Counted from the stretch's first letter, positions 1 to 6,484 are shown. The stretch: 11,857 bases of DNA from Acidobacteriota bacterium (GCA_011773795.1 WVWW01000149.1:3099-14955), one strand, 5' to 3'. Program-made: numbers and translations. The notes: generated by a model not told the origin, from the letters alone.

Positions 1-49
1 CGACCCGGCTGCCGAGAAAACCGGTGACCCCCGTGACCAGAACTCTCAT
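1..49 (-). CDS. NAD-dependent epimerase/dehydratase, N-terminal fragment (partial)
   Basis: The complement reads an ATG at 49-47 followed by an open frame to the window edge: MRVLVTGVTGFLGSRV, 16 residues. The GVTGFLG segment is the GxxGxxG dinucleotide-binding loop that opens the Rossmann fold of extended short-chain dehydrogenases, the family of nucleotide-sugar epimerases and dehydratases. Its start overlaps the rmlD stop by 4 bp (ATGA), which indicates translational coupling in one operon. A nucleotide-sugar role (an epimerase or dTDP-glucose dehydratase type enzyme) fits the neighbour, but 16 residues cannot identify the substrate. The rest of the gene lies outside the window. Confidence 0.8.
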   Translation of the reverse strand, partial: MRVLVTGVTGFLGSRV

Positions 50-903
50 CCGTCGAGTCCGCAGACGTAGTCCCGCAAGGCATCCTGCCAGGGGCGCATC
101 GATCGGCCGGTGAGCTCGCGATATCGCGAGGTGTCGAGGACGGAGTAGTCCGGGCGTTCGAGATCGTCCGGCGGTGCGGCGCGCTCCCCCACCTCGAAAT
201 CGAACCCGGCGAGACGCACGGCCTCGGCGGCCAGCTCGAGCCGGCTTGCGGCGCCGTCGTTGACGACGTGCACGACGCCTCGCGCCTGCGCGTCGAGCAG
301 GTGGATCAGCCCCGCGGCGATGTCGACGGTGTAGCTCGGCGACGAGACGGGCGGCCGCACGACCTCCAGGGCCCCGTGCTCGCGCGCCTGGGCGAGAATC
401 GCATCGACGTAGTGCGGCGGACCCTCCGGCCGATCGCCGTAGACCGTCGACGTCCGCGCGATCAACGACTCCGGGTAAACACGGAGCACCTCCCGCTCGC
501 CATCGAGCTTCGACATGCCGTACGCCTGTAACGGTCCGGTGGGGGCGTCTTCCTTGTAAGGCTGGTCGGCCTGCCCGTCGAAGACGTAGTCCGTCGAGAC
601 GTGAACCAGCGGGACGCCGAGCTCGGCGCAGCACTCCGCGAGGCGGCGCGGGCCGTGGCAGTTGACCTCCCAGACCAGCTGACGATTGGTGGCTTGCTCG
701 GCGGCGCGCACATCGGTCCACGCCGCGGCGTTGATCACCGCGGTCGGCTCGAGCCCGGCGATCCGGTCGCCCACGTCGAATGCGGTCAGGTCCAGGTCGT
801 GGGGACCGAGTGCCACGGCGGAGCGCTGGTCGAGGTCAAGCTGACGCCGCAGGGCCAGGCCGAGCTGGCCCGTGGCACCGACGATGAGGATGCGTTCACT
901 CAC
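46..903 (-). CDS. rmlD: dTDP-4-dehydrorhamnose reductase
   Basis: Final enzyme of dTDP-L-rhamnose synthesis, reducing dTDP-4-dehydro-6-deoxy-L-mannose with NAD(P)H in the cytoplasm; rhamnose goes into O-antigen and other surface glycans. The protein has 285 residues, normal for RmlD. The N-terminus carries the Rossmann loop GATGQLG (9-15), followed by VINAAAWTDV near 55-65 and STDYVFDG at 103-110 with the catalytic Thr104. The YxxxK active site is Tyr128/Lys132, and the C-terminal RPDYSVLDTSRY segment (250-261) is typical of the family. The start is GTG, 1 bp after the lptD stop, with no clear Shine-Dalgarno, so coupled translation from lptD is likely. The stop overlaps the next gene's ATG. 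rmlA, rmlB and rmlC are not in the window; the fragment at 1-49 could be a related sugar enzyme. Confidence 0.93.
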   Translation of the reverse strand: MSERILIVGATGQLGLALRRQLDLDQRSAVALGPHDLDLTAFDVGDRIAGLEPTAVINAAAWTDVRAAEQATNRQLVWEVNCHGPRRLAECCAELGVPLVHVSTDYVFDGQADQPYKEDAPTGPLQAYGMSKLDGEREVLRVYPESLIARTSTVYGDRPEGPPHYVDAILAQAREHGALEVVRPPVSSPSYTVDIAAGLIHLLDAQARGVVHVVNDGAASRLELAAEAVRLAGFDFEVGERAAPPDDLERPDYSVLDTSRYRELTGRSMRPWQDALRDYVCGLDG

Positions 904-904
904 C

Positions 905-3283
905 TCAGAACCCGGAGTAGTCGAACAGTTTACCGATTCCCGCGAGATCGACGCGGAACGACAGGTCGCGGCGGTCGACGCCGGCGGAAAAGTCTCGCGT
1001 GTAGCGCTCGAGAACGAAGGTGCAGCACTGCGTGGCGTAGGCGACCCGCCAGTGCTGGTCGGGCAGATGACTCTGGCCGGCCGGCGGCCGCGCCGTGTAC
1101 AAGGTCGAATAGTTCACCTGCAGCTTGCGCCCGAACAGGTTCAGCCCGGTGTCGAACCGCAACTGCGTATCGTCGCGGACAGGCTCGAACACCGGCATCG
1201 TGCTCGTCCCGGTGTTCCGCACCCCCAGCCCGTTGCGGAAGATGATCGAGAAACCGGTCCGCGAGACGCGGTTCCGGATGGCGCCGGACAACGTCACGTC
1301 GCGAAGGTCCTCGTAGAGGATGTGGTAGCTCCCCCGCACGTCGATGCTGGTCTTCTGTGAAGGGTTGAAGCGCCCGATCATCTGCAGGTCCGAATACGGG
1401 CTGCTTGCTTCGTCGATGCCGTCCCCGTCGCGGTCGGCAAAACTGAGGTCGTTGTTGAACGAGCGCATTTGACGGAATTCCAGCGAAGCGATCTCGAGCG
1501 GTTCGACAGGCGCGTCGGACGGTGGCGTGGGCGCGAACCCCACGGCGCTGTCGACCGGTGACACGCCCTCGGCGAGTGGATCGCTCGTGGTGCCGTCGGC
1601 CATCACGACCGGTTGCATCGCCTCACGGGCCGGTTGCGGCATCGTGCGCGGACGCTTGGCGAACAGGCGCTGCACGAGAGAGTAGTTGAGGTTGGCACCG
1701 CTGCCGTTGAACTGATCGACGTCGTCATACAGCAGGAGCTCGTTTGTGCGGTCGAAACGATCGAGGTAGCCGTACGAGATCCGCGGTTCCACCGTGTGCT
1801 TGAAGCGAGCACCGTCCTTGCGGTCGAACAGCCGGTAGAGCTTGGGACCCACGATCGACAGATTCGCCCCGAAGAGGCCGCGCGTGATGGCCGAGTCCAC
1901 GGCCACGCGCGTCACATCGCCGGTGGTGAGCGTGATCTCCTCGGTACGCTGGCTCCAGTACGTCGAGCGGTACCTCACGCTGGGTGTGATGTCGAGCCAC
2001 GGGGCCGGCGTCAGGGGCATCGAAAAGGTGGGGAACACGTCGATCCGGCCGTAGTCGGCATCGAGCGGCGCGAGCTGGCTGGGCGTGCAGGGCGGGGCGA
2101 GGCAGGGCGTCGGCTCCTCACGCTGCTGGATCGCCGCCACCGAGGACTGGTAGTCGAAATAGACCGGGCTCTTGCCGAGACGTTTGGTGCGGCCGCGCCA
2201 TTCGATTTCGGGCAACGTCTGCTGGATCAGCTCGGACCCGTCGACTCGGAGTTGTTCGCGGCGCAACTCGCGGACGTTCAACGAGGCCCAGGGACCGTTG
2301 CGCGAGAACTCGATGCGCGCCAGGACGGTCGGGGAGGAGACGACGTTCAGGTTACGGGCAAAATCGGAGTAGTAATTGAAATCGCTGATCTGGTTGATGT
2401 CGGCGACCATCCGGAAGCCGTTGTTGAACTGCTGCTCCTGCTTGTATTCGAAGTTCCAGCGTTCGGCGTCGGTGACCTGGTCGTTGATGTAGAAGCCCTT
2501 GAACGAGGCGGACCCCCGGCGGCTGGGCAACCAGCGGGCCTCGAGTCCGCCGCCGAGACCCGCGTCGGTGTAGTAGGTCCCCAGCAGCGTGACATCCGCG
2601 CTCTGGCCCAGCGGGATGAACAACTGCTGGGTAACGGCGCTTCCCAACTTCTGGTTCGCAAGAAACTCGGGGATCAGCAGTCCGGCGGCACGCCGGTCTT
2701 TCACGGGCCAGACGATGTACGGCAGGTAAAACACCGGGATCTTGGAGGCGACCAGTCGCGGGTTCCACATCCTCGCGTACTTGTCCAAGCGGATGGTCGC
2801 GCTCGACACGTTGAACGACCAGTAGGGCGTCGGCTGGGTACAGGTGGTGAACGTCGCGTTCTTCAGCTTGATCAGGTCGACACCGATCTTCTCGGCGCGC
2901 TTGGCCCAGAAGAGGTATTGGTCCCGCGCCTGACCGGAGGCGTCATCCATGATCCCGTGACCGGTCTTGAGGTCATAGACGAGGCGGCTACCGAAGATGC
3001 GGTTGGATTGCCAGACCAGCAGGACGTTGCCCTCGGCGGTGACATAACGTTCCTCGCGGTAGATCACGCGATCGGCCTGGATACGGGTGTCGCCGCTGCG
3101 GATCGTGACCGGACCGGTGAGGATCACGCCGTCGTCGCTGTGGATCATCTGGTCGAAGTCGATCTTGCCGCCCTCGGCCAGATCCAACGCGAAGCGATCC
3201 TCCGCCGGGGGCGAGTCGCTTTGAGCGATGACCGGGGGCGCGGCGAGTATCAGCCAGATGGCGATCAGTGGCGGAAGTCGCAT
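905..3283 (-). CDS. lptD: LPS-assembly outer-membrane protein LptD
   Basis: Outer-membrane beta-barrel that, with the lipoprotein LptE, inserts lipopolysaccharide into the outer leaflet. The 792 residues match the family (E. coli about 780). Residues 1-20 form a signal peptide ending PPVIA before Gln21. An OstA/LptA-like beta-jellyroll follows at about 35-140, with repeats of the kind DTRIQADRVIYREERYVTAEG, and the barrel covers about 165-792. The conserved IPVFYLPYIVWPVKDRRAAGLLIPEF stretch, where plug and barrel meet, lies at 182-207. Cys148 and the vicinal pair Cys753-Cys754 correspond to the disulfide-forming cysteines of LptD; a fourth N-terminal cysteine, present in E. coli, is absent. 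Residues about 545-625 are a Pro/Asp-rich insertion with a DRDGDGID loop. The gene lies 34 bp after the acetyltransferase gene and 1 bp before rmlD. No strong ribosome site precedes the ATG. Confidence 0.95.
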   Translation of the reverse strand: MRLPPLIAIWLILAAPPVIAQSDSPPAEDRFALDLAEGGKIDFDQMIHSDDGVILTGPVTIRSGDTRIQADRVIYREERYVTAEGNVLLVWQSNRIFGSRLVYDLKTGHGIMDDASGQARDQYLFWAKRAEKIGVDLIKLKNATFTTCTQPTPYWSFNVSSATIRLDKYARMWNPRLVASKIPVFYLPYIVWPVKDRRAAGLLIPEFLANQKLGSAVTQQLFIPLGQSADVTLLGTYYTDAGLGGGLEARWLPSRRGSASFKGFYINDQVTDAERWNFEYKQEQQFNNGFRMVADINQISDFNYYSDFARNLNVVSSPTVLARIEFSRNGPWASLNVRELRREQLRVDGSELIQQTLPEIEWRGRTKRLGKSPVYFDYQSSVAAIQQREEPTPCLAPPCTPSQLAPLDADYGRIDVFPTFSMPLTPAPWLDITPSVRYRSTYWSQRTEEITLTTGDVTRVAVDSAITRGLFGANLSIVGPKLYRLFDRKDGARFKHTVEPRISYGYLDRFDRTNELLLYDDVDQFNGSGANLNYSLVQRLFAKRPRTMPQPAREAMQPVVMADGTTSDPLAEGVSPVDSAVGFAPTPPSDAPVEPLEIASLEFRQMRSFNNDLSFADRDGDGIDEASSPYSDLQMIGRFNPSQKTSIDVRGSYHILYEDLRDVTLSGAIRNRVSRTGFSIIFRNGLGVRNTGTSTMPVFEPVRDDTQLRFDTGLNLFGRKLQVNYSTLYTARPPAGQSHLPDQHWRVAYATQCCTFVLERYTRDFSAGVDRRDLSFRVDLAGIGKLFDYSGF
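1412..1435 (-). other. Calcium-loop-like motif (DxDxDGxD) inside LptD
   Basis: Codons 617-624 of lptD read DRDGDGID. Aspartates at positions 1, 3, 5 and 8 with a central glycine resemble the calcium-binding loops of thrombospondin type-3 repeats and dockerins. It lies at the end of a Pro/Asp/Ala-rich stretch (about 545-610) that looks like a surface or periplasmic loop rather than a barrel strand. Metal binding is inferred from the spacing only. Confidence 0.45.
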
Positions 3284-3317
3284 CGGAACAGCAGTTTACC
3301 AGTAGGATCGGCGACGA

Positions 3318-4298
3318 TCAGAACTGATCCTGGTACGGGATGTAGGCCGCGCCGGGCACCTGCAGGGCGGGGAACTCCGCCATGCCGTCGAGAGCTGCGA
3401 TCATCGGCACCGCGCCGCGACGAGAGCTCGATCTGATTCTCCAGCCGGACAGATGGGCCACCAACTCGCGCGGCAACCATGCGTAGAACCGGCGCAGACC
3501 CGACCTGGCCGCTTCGACGGCGGCCACGCGAAGGACGTCGGCCATGCCCTCGAAATCCCCCCCGAGTGCCCCGACCTCGCGGACGTTCCACTCTCCCCGA
3601 CCCTCGACGGTGATCAGGTAACCGACGACGCGGCCGTCACACTCGGCGACGCGCCAGCGTTGCCGCACCTGGGCGCTGCCCAGCCGCCGGAAGAAACCGA
3701 ACGCACGCGTACGGACAAACTCCCAATGGGCCGGGTCGCGGAGGACCGCGAACGGGCGCGCGGCGCAGAACGCGTCGTGCATTGCGATGACCGTGGACAG
3801 GTCCTCGTCCCGCATGTCCCGCAGCGTCCAACCCGCGGGGGTGTCATCCGTCCCGGCGGACAGGGGACCCCACTGTTCCTCCGCCGGGATCTCGCGAAAC
3901 CCGAACGTGTCGTAGTAGCGCGTCCCGATATCGGAGAACAGCAGCGCGACGTTGCTCCCATCTTCGCGACCCACGTCGAGTGCGGCACGAACCGCGGCAG
4001 CGGCGTGGCCGCGCCTGCGCCGGGCTCGGGGGGTGAAGATCGCGCCCAGGACGATCGCCCTTCCGCACTCGCCGAGTAGCTGAAGTTTGGGTCGGTAGGC
4101 CTTGAGGCTCGAAAGGACCTCCCCGCCCGGTCCGAGCCAGACGTAGAACCTCGCGTTCTCCCGGGCCCAGGCGGTGGAACTGATCTCGTTCCAGAGTCCG
4201 AGGTAGTCCCGACGCGTCAGGCCGGCGCCCCACAGGGCGTAGGACTCTCGATAAATGCTCTTGATGTGCGAGGGATCGGCGACAACGAGACGCGACAT
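3318..4298 (-). CDS. GNAT-family N-acetyltransferase, two-lobed
   Basis: Probable cytoplasmic acetyl-CoA-dependent acyltransferase of unknown substrate, 326 residues. The first lobe (about 1-145) has a recognisable GNAT motif A: strand IVLGAIFTP (82-90), then R94-x-x-G97-x-A99, the RxxGxG/A pyrophosphate-binding loop, and a helix to about 110. The segment SDIGTRYYDTFGFREIP (122-138) matches motif B with its usual Y-x-x-x-G-F signature. The second half (about 157-326) begins with TLRDMRDEDLSTVIAMHD, a second GNAT-like start, and contains VGYLITVEG strands but no clear acetyl-CoA loop. Tandem GNAT proteins with one degenerate lobe are common. The ATG lies 40 bp after the stop of the 71-aa gene, and lptD starts 34 bp downstream, so it appears to be in the same operon. 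A direct role in envelope synthesis cannot be read from the sequence. Confidence 0.82.
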   Translation of the reverse strand: MSRLVVADPSHIKSIYRESYALWGAGLTRRDYLGLWNEISSTAWARENARFYVWLGPGGEVLSSLKAYRPKLQLLGECGRAIVLGAIFTPRARRRRGHAAAAVRAALDVGREDGSNVALLFSDIGTRYYDTFGFREIPAEEQWGPLSAGTDDTPAGWTLRDMRDEDLSTVIAMHDAFCAARPFAVLRDPAHWEFVRTRAFGFFRRLGSAQVRQRWRVAECDGRVVGYLITVEGRGEWNVREVGALGGDFEGMADVLRVAAVEAARSGLRRFYAWLPRELVAHLSGWRIRSSSRRGAVPMIAALDGMAEFPALQVPGAAYIPYQDQF

Positions 4299-4338
4299 GG
4301 ATGCGGAGTCTAGCAGGCCCAGGGCAACGAGATTGCGA

Positions 4339-4554
4339 TCAGTCGTTGGGGCACTCGCAGCGTTCGATCGGCCGGTTGCAGGCGAAGCAGTGACCGTTGC
4401 GCTCGAAGAACTCGACCATCTCCTGCTGCCAGGCGTCCAGGATCGACAGCCGGTCCAGGACGGTCAGGCGACCGGAGAGCGCCGAGTCGCCGAGCCAACC
4501 GCGCATGTTGGACAGGGAATCGTGATAAGCCTTGCGTAGGTCGAAGATCGTCAT
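4339..4554 (-). CDS. Small protein with C-terminal four-cysteine (zinc-knuckle-like) tail
   Basis: A 71-residue protein I do not recognise by name. Residues 1-53 look helical and amphipathic (MTIFDLRKAYHDSLSNMRGW, then a second helix around LDRLSILDAWQQEMVEFFER). The last 16 residues carry C56-x2-C59-x6-C66-x-C68, ending PND, which suggests a small metal-binding knuckle, most likely zinc. No signal peptide or membrane segment is seen, so it is probably cytoplasmic. It is the first gene of the minus-strand run leading to the acetyltransferase, lptD and rmlD. The ATG is preceded by only a weak purine stretch (GAGAAAA). A coding call is supported by the position, the even spacing to the next gene and the ordered cysteines; function is unknown. 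Confidence 0.72.
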   Translation of the reverse strand: MTIFDLRKAYHDSLSNMRGWLGDSALSGRLTVLDRLSILDAWQQEMVEFFERNGHCFACNRPIERCECPND

Positions 4555-4581
4555 GGGGTTTTCTCGGCCCGTCCTTGTCGC

Positions 4582-4642
4582 AATCTACCGGTTTTGGTCG
4601 AGTCCGGCCGTGATCGATGGCGAAACCGCGGTGAATCTACCG
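4582..4642 (-). promoter_or_regulatory. Possible promoter region of the 71-aa/GNAT/lptD/rmlD operon
   Basis: The nonamer CGGTAGATT occurs twice on the minus strand, at 4634-4642 and 4582-4590, both upstream of the first gene of the run. Each contains TAGATT, four of six matches to a -10 element. The nearer copy would give a leader of roughly 20 nt. No good -35 box stands 16-18 bp upstream of either, so this may instead be a repeated operator. Confidence 0.3.
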
Positions 4643-4657
4643 CGAGGGAGGGACGTG

Positions 4658-4666
4658 TGTGGAAAA
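4658..4666 (-). promoter_or_regulatory. DnaA-box match TTTTCCACA
   Basis: Exact match to the relaxed DnaA consensus TTWTNCACA on the minus strand. Three bases further along lies CCGTCCACA (4669-4677), a partial match in the same orientation. It sits about 100 bp upstream of the 71-aa gene, so it could alternatively be a regulatory site for that operon. Confidence 0.45.
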
Positions 4667-4814
4667 GCTGTGGACGGCTCGCCGCGGTGGCGATCAAGCG
4701 GGTCTCCCCGGGACCCGAAACAGGCGTGATGAACTCATCTCAACCGCTTTTTTATCAGTGGTTTAACCGCAACCACACCCTTTTTCCCCGAGGTTTCGCG
4801 CGGCAGCGCACGCG

Positions 4815-4823
4815 TTTTCCACA
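4815..4823 (+). promoter_or_regulatory. DnaA-box match TTTTCCACA
   Basis: Second exact match to TTWTNCACA, on the plus strand, facing the first across about 150 bp that includes the AT-rich tract. Two identical 9-mers in opposite orientation within one non-coding gap is more than expected by chance, but a 9-mer with degenerate positions is weak evidence alone. Confidence 0.45.
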
Positions 4824-4876
4824 GCCCTTGGAGGTCGGACGCGCCAAATAGCTGGAACGACTGGACTTGTTGAATG

Positions 4877-4909
4877 GCAAAAGAGAGCCGGGGCACGATG
4901 CCCCGGCTC
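4877..4909 (-). terminator. Rho-independent terminator of the sigma-factor gene
   Basis: A perfect 11-bp stem GAGCCGGGGCA / TGCCCCGGCTC with a 3-nt loop occupies 4885-4909. Read on the minus strand it is followed at once by TCTTTTGCC, a short U-rich tail. It begins 23 bp after the sigma gene stop. The plus-strand side has no T run, so it acts in the minus direction. Confidence 0.88.
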
Positions 4910-4932
4910 GAATGTTCGCTGGACGAGGACGA

Positions 4933-6156
4933 TCAGGCGCTCAGGAACTCACGCAGGTCGCGACATTCCTCTGCGGCCTGAATCTTCTTCAGCGCGGCCG
5001 CTTCGATCTGCCGCACGCGCTCGCGGGAGAGGCCCATGACACGGCCGATCTCCTCGAGCGTGTAGGGCATGTCCCGGCCGATGCCGAAACGCAGGCGGAT
5101 GATCTCCTCCTCACGGTTGCTCAGCACCTGCAGGGTTCCGGCGACCTTCTCCTTCAACTCGCGATCCACCGTACGCTCCAGCGGGCACGGCGCGTTGACG
5201 TCGGCGATGAACCGCATCAGGCCCGGGCTGTCGTCGTCGCCCGACATGTCCTCGAGCGCCTGCGGCTCGGGGACCACGCCGAGGATCTCCTCGACCTTGG
5301 CCACCGGCATGTGCAGTTTGTTCGCCACCTCGACCGGCGTCGGCTTGCGACCCAGGTGCTCCGCCAACTCCTTCGAAATACGAGCGATCTTCTTGATCTT
5401 CTCGTTGACGTGCACCGGAATCCGGATCACCCGGGCCTTGTCGGCGATCGCGCGCTCGATGGCCTGCTTGATCCACCAGTAGGCGTAGGTCGAGAACTTG
5501 TTGCCGCGCTCGTACTCGAACTTCTCGACCGCCTTCATCAGCCCGATGTTGCCTTCCTGGATCAGGTCCATGAAGGAGATGCCGTGGTTCAGGTACTTCT
5601 TGGCGATGTGCACGACGAGGCGCAGGTTGGCCAGGATCAGCGCGTCACGCGCGTGGTTCACGTGCTGCTTCTGCTGCCGCGCCTGCTTGGCCAGTTGAGC
5701 GGTCTTCGCTTCCGTCTTGCGCTCGCGGGAGTACCGCAGGAGTTTGCCGTAGAACTCTTCGAGGTCGTCGAGCGGCCATTCGCGCCCGCGCTTCGGACCG
5801 GAGAGATCGTTGTTGAGGCAGGCCTCGCGGGCCGATGCGGGAAGCTTGATGGCGATCTTTGCCAGCGCCGTACGGGCGTCCTGAAGCTCCCGTGCAAGGG
5901 CGACTTCCTGGTTTTCCTTGATCAGCGGAGTCGAACCCATCTCGCGCAGGTAGATCGGCAGGATGGCCGCCGTCGGCTTTTCCGGCTCTGACTTGCGCTT
6001 GAGACGCGCTCGGGTCACCGCCGGGGCGTCGATCTCGCCAGGGTTCTGGCGAACCACGACCTCCGCGGTCTCCTCGATCTCGGTTTTACGGTTCATCACG
6101 TTGCTGGACATCGTTCTACCCATCCCGGTGCCTGCGCTCGATCGTGTCGCCCCCAT
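4933..6156 (-). CDS. RNA polymerase sigma-70 family factor (group 1/2, RpoS/RpoD-like)
   Basis: Sigma subunit directing RNA polymerase to promoters. Region 1.2 lies at about 65-95 (LPIYLREMGSTPLIKENQEVALAREL), region 2 at 171-245 with LRLVVHIAKKYLNHGISFMDLIQEGNIGLMKAVEKF and the region 2.4 helix STYAYWWIKQAIERAI (222-237). Region 3 covers about 250-330 and region 4 about 343-400, with helix-turn-helix TLEEIGRVMGLSRERVRQIE (366-385). No region 1.1 is present and a lysine/arginine-rich spacer of about 70 residues separates regions 1.2 and 2. Gln231 matches the -10 contact Gln437 of E. coli RpoD, but the Thr440 position is Glu234, as in RpoS, so I favour a group 2 factor over the housekeeping one. 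Start choice is open: Met1, Met12, Met16 and Met21 are all possible, and conservation begins only near residue 65. Met21 (6096) overlaps the stop of a short leader frame. A terminator follows the gene. Confidence 0.9.
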   Translation of the reverse strand: MGATRSSAGTGMGRTMSSNVMNRKTEIEETAEVVVRQNPGEIDAPAVTRARLKRKSEPEKPTAAILPIYLREMGSTPLIKENQEVALARELQDARTALAKIAIKLPASAREACLNNDLSGPKRGREWPLDDLEEFYGKLLRYSRERKTEAKTAQLAKQARQQKQHVNHARDALILANLRLVVHIAKKYLNHGISFMDLIQEGNIGLMKAVEKFEYERGNKFSTYAYWWIKQAIERAIADKARVIRIPVHVNEKIKKIARISKELAEHLGRKPTPVEVANKLHMPVAKVEEILGVVPEPQALEDMSGDDDSPGLMRFIADVNAPCPLERTVDRELKEKVAGTLQVLSNREEEIIRLRFGIGRDMPYTLEEIGRVMGLSRERVRQIEAAALKKIQAAEECRDLREFLSA

Positions 6157-6203
6157 CGCTGCCGGACCCCCTTGGTCCGTTCCCGTTCGTAGGATCGTGG
6201 CAC
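6096..6203 (-). other. Possible 35-codon leader ORF upstream of the sigma gene
   Basis: On the minus strand AAGGAG is followed after 4 nt by GTG (6203-6201), the same spacing as GGAGG to GTG in smpB. The frame runs 35 codons and ends in TGA at 6098-6096, whose A is the first base of the in-frame sigma ATG at Met21 (TGATG). The peptide is rich in Arg and Pro and resembles no known protein. It could couple translation to the sigma gene, or be a chance frame with a decoy ribosome site. Confidence 0.35.
6163..6179 (-). promoter_or_regulatory. Leader hairpin overlapping a candidate sigma ribosome site
   Basis: CGGACC / GGTCCG form a 6-bp stem with a 5-nt loop. Read on the minus strand the loop and 3' arm contain AAGGGGG, the only Shine-Dalgarno-like stretch before the ATG at 6156, which starts 6 nt after the stem. 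If that start is used, the hairpin would partly hide the ribosome site. Confidence 0.4.
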
Positions 6204-6369
6204 GGCACTCCTTACCCTATGAAAAATCCGCGCCAATCCGGAGGGTTCAGTCACGATTCAGGCAAATCTGGCATTTGAGTTTAGTAGTTGTAATTAAATC
6301 CTTGACCTTTTGATATGAATAACGCGATTTCTTGGACCGATATTCCCTCGGTAGCACAACGGCGAAAAG

Positions 6370-6377
6370 CTGGCCAG
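6370..6377. repeat. Palindrome CTGGCCAG flanked by A and T runs
   Basis: The 8-bp perfect palindrome CTGGCCAG is preceded by AAAAG and followed by TTTT, giving overall dyad symmetry across about 17 bp. Such a shape fits an operator for a dimeric regulator, but no regulator is identified. It lies about 140 bp before the nitrilase start. Confidence 0.35.
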
Positions 6378-6383
6378 TTTTAA

Positions 6384-6414
6384 CCGGGTCACTTTGGCAG
6401 CATAAAGGACCCGG
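6384..6414. repeat. Bulged 11-bp hairpin in the divergent region
   Basis: CCGGGTC-A-CTTT pairs with AAAG-GACCCGG: 11 base pairs with one bulged A and the 8-nt loop GGCAGCAT. Neither strand has a U tract directly after it, so it is not a standard terminator. It could be a structured RNA element, a regulator site, or a rho-type or weak terminator. Function is unknown. Confidence 0.5.
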
Positions 6415-6484
6415 GCAGCCCAGGTGCGCCGAAACGACACGGAAACGCCATGGGGCCTCTGTCCAAAGATAACGGTCAAAACGG

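Larger units (their letters stand above)
4555..4932. other. Intergenic region with DnaA-box-like sites and AT-rich tract
   Basis: This 378-bp stretch has no convincing gene. It holds two exact TTTTCCACA sites (4815-4823 plus; 4658-4666 minus), which fit the relaxed DnaA box TTWTNCACA. A weaker relative, CCGTCCACA, lies at 4669-4677 on the minus strand. Between them is a short AT-rich tract (about 4748-4766) and an inverted repeat GTGGTT/AACCAC (4758-4776). The sequence CGGTAGATT occurs twice on the minus strand (4582-4590 and 4634-4642). The far end contains the sigma gene terminator. The layout resembles part of a replication origin or a DnaA-regulated upstream region; origin function is not established. 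Confidence 0.5.

Noticed and set aside
1613..3436. Very long plus-strand open frame opposite lptD
   Set aside because: It lies antisense to a clearly conserved lptD, has low-complexity Arg/Val/Asp-rich translation without motifs, and is what high-GC codon use produces on the opposite strand.
4758..4784. Plus-strand terminator (GTGGTT/AACCAC stem followed by TTTTT)
   Set aside because: The stem is only 6 bp, the T run is 4 nt away from it, and no plus-strand gene lies upstream to be terminated.
4594..4851. Plus-strand open frame in the 4555-4932 gap
   Set aside because: Crosses the DnaA-box patch, has no ribosome site and no recognisable protein pattern; best read as non-coding.
4867..5991. 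Long plus-strand open frame opposite the sigma gene
   Set aside because: Antisense shadow of the conserved sigma regions; it starts in the sigma terminator and its translation (Leu/Arg/Asp-rich) shows no family features.
6302..6330. Plus-strand promoter starting at TTGACC
   Set aside because: No -10-like hexamer stands 16-18 bp downstream (CGATTT at 17 bp), so only the -35 resembles a promoter.
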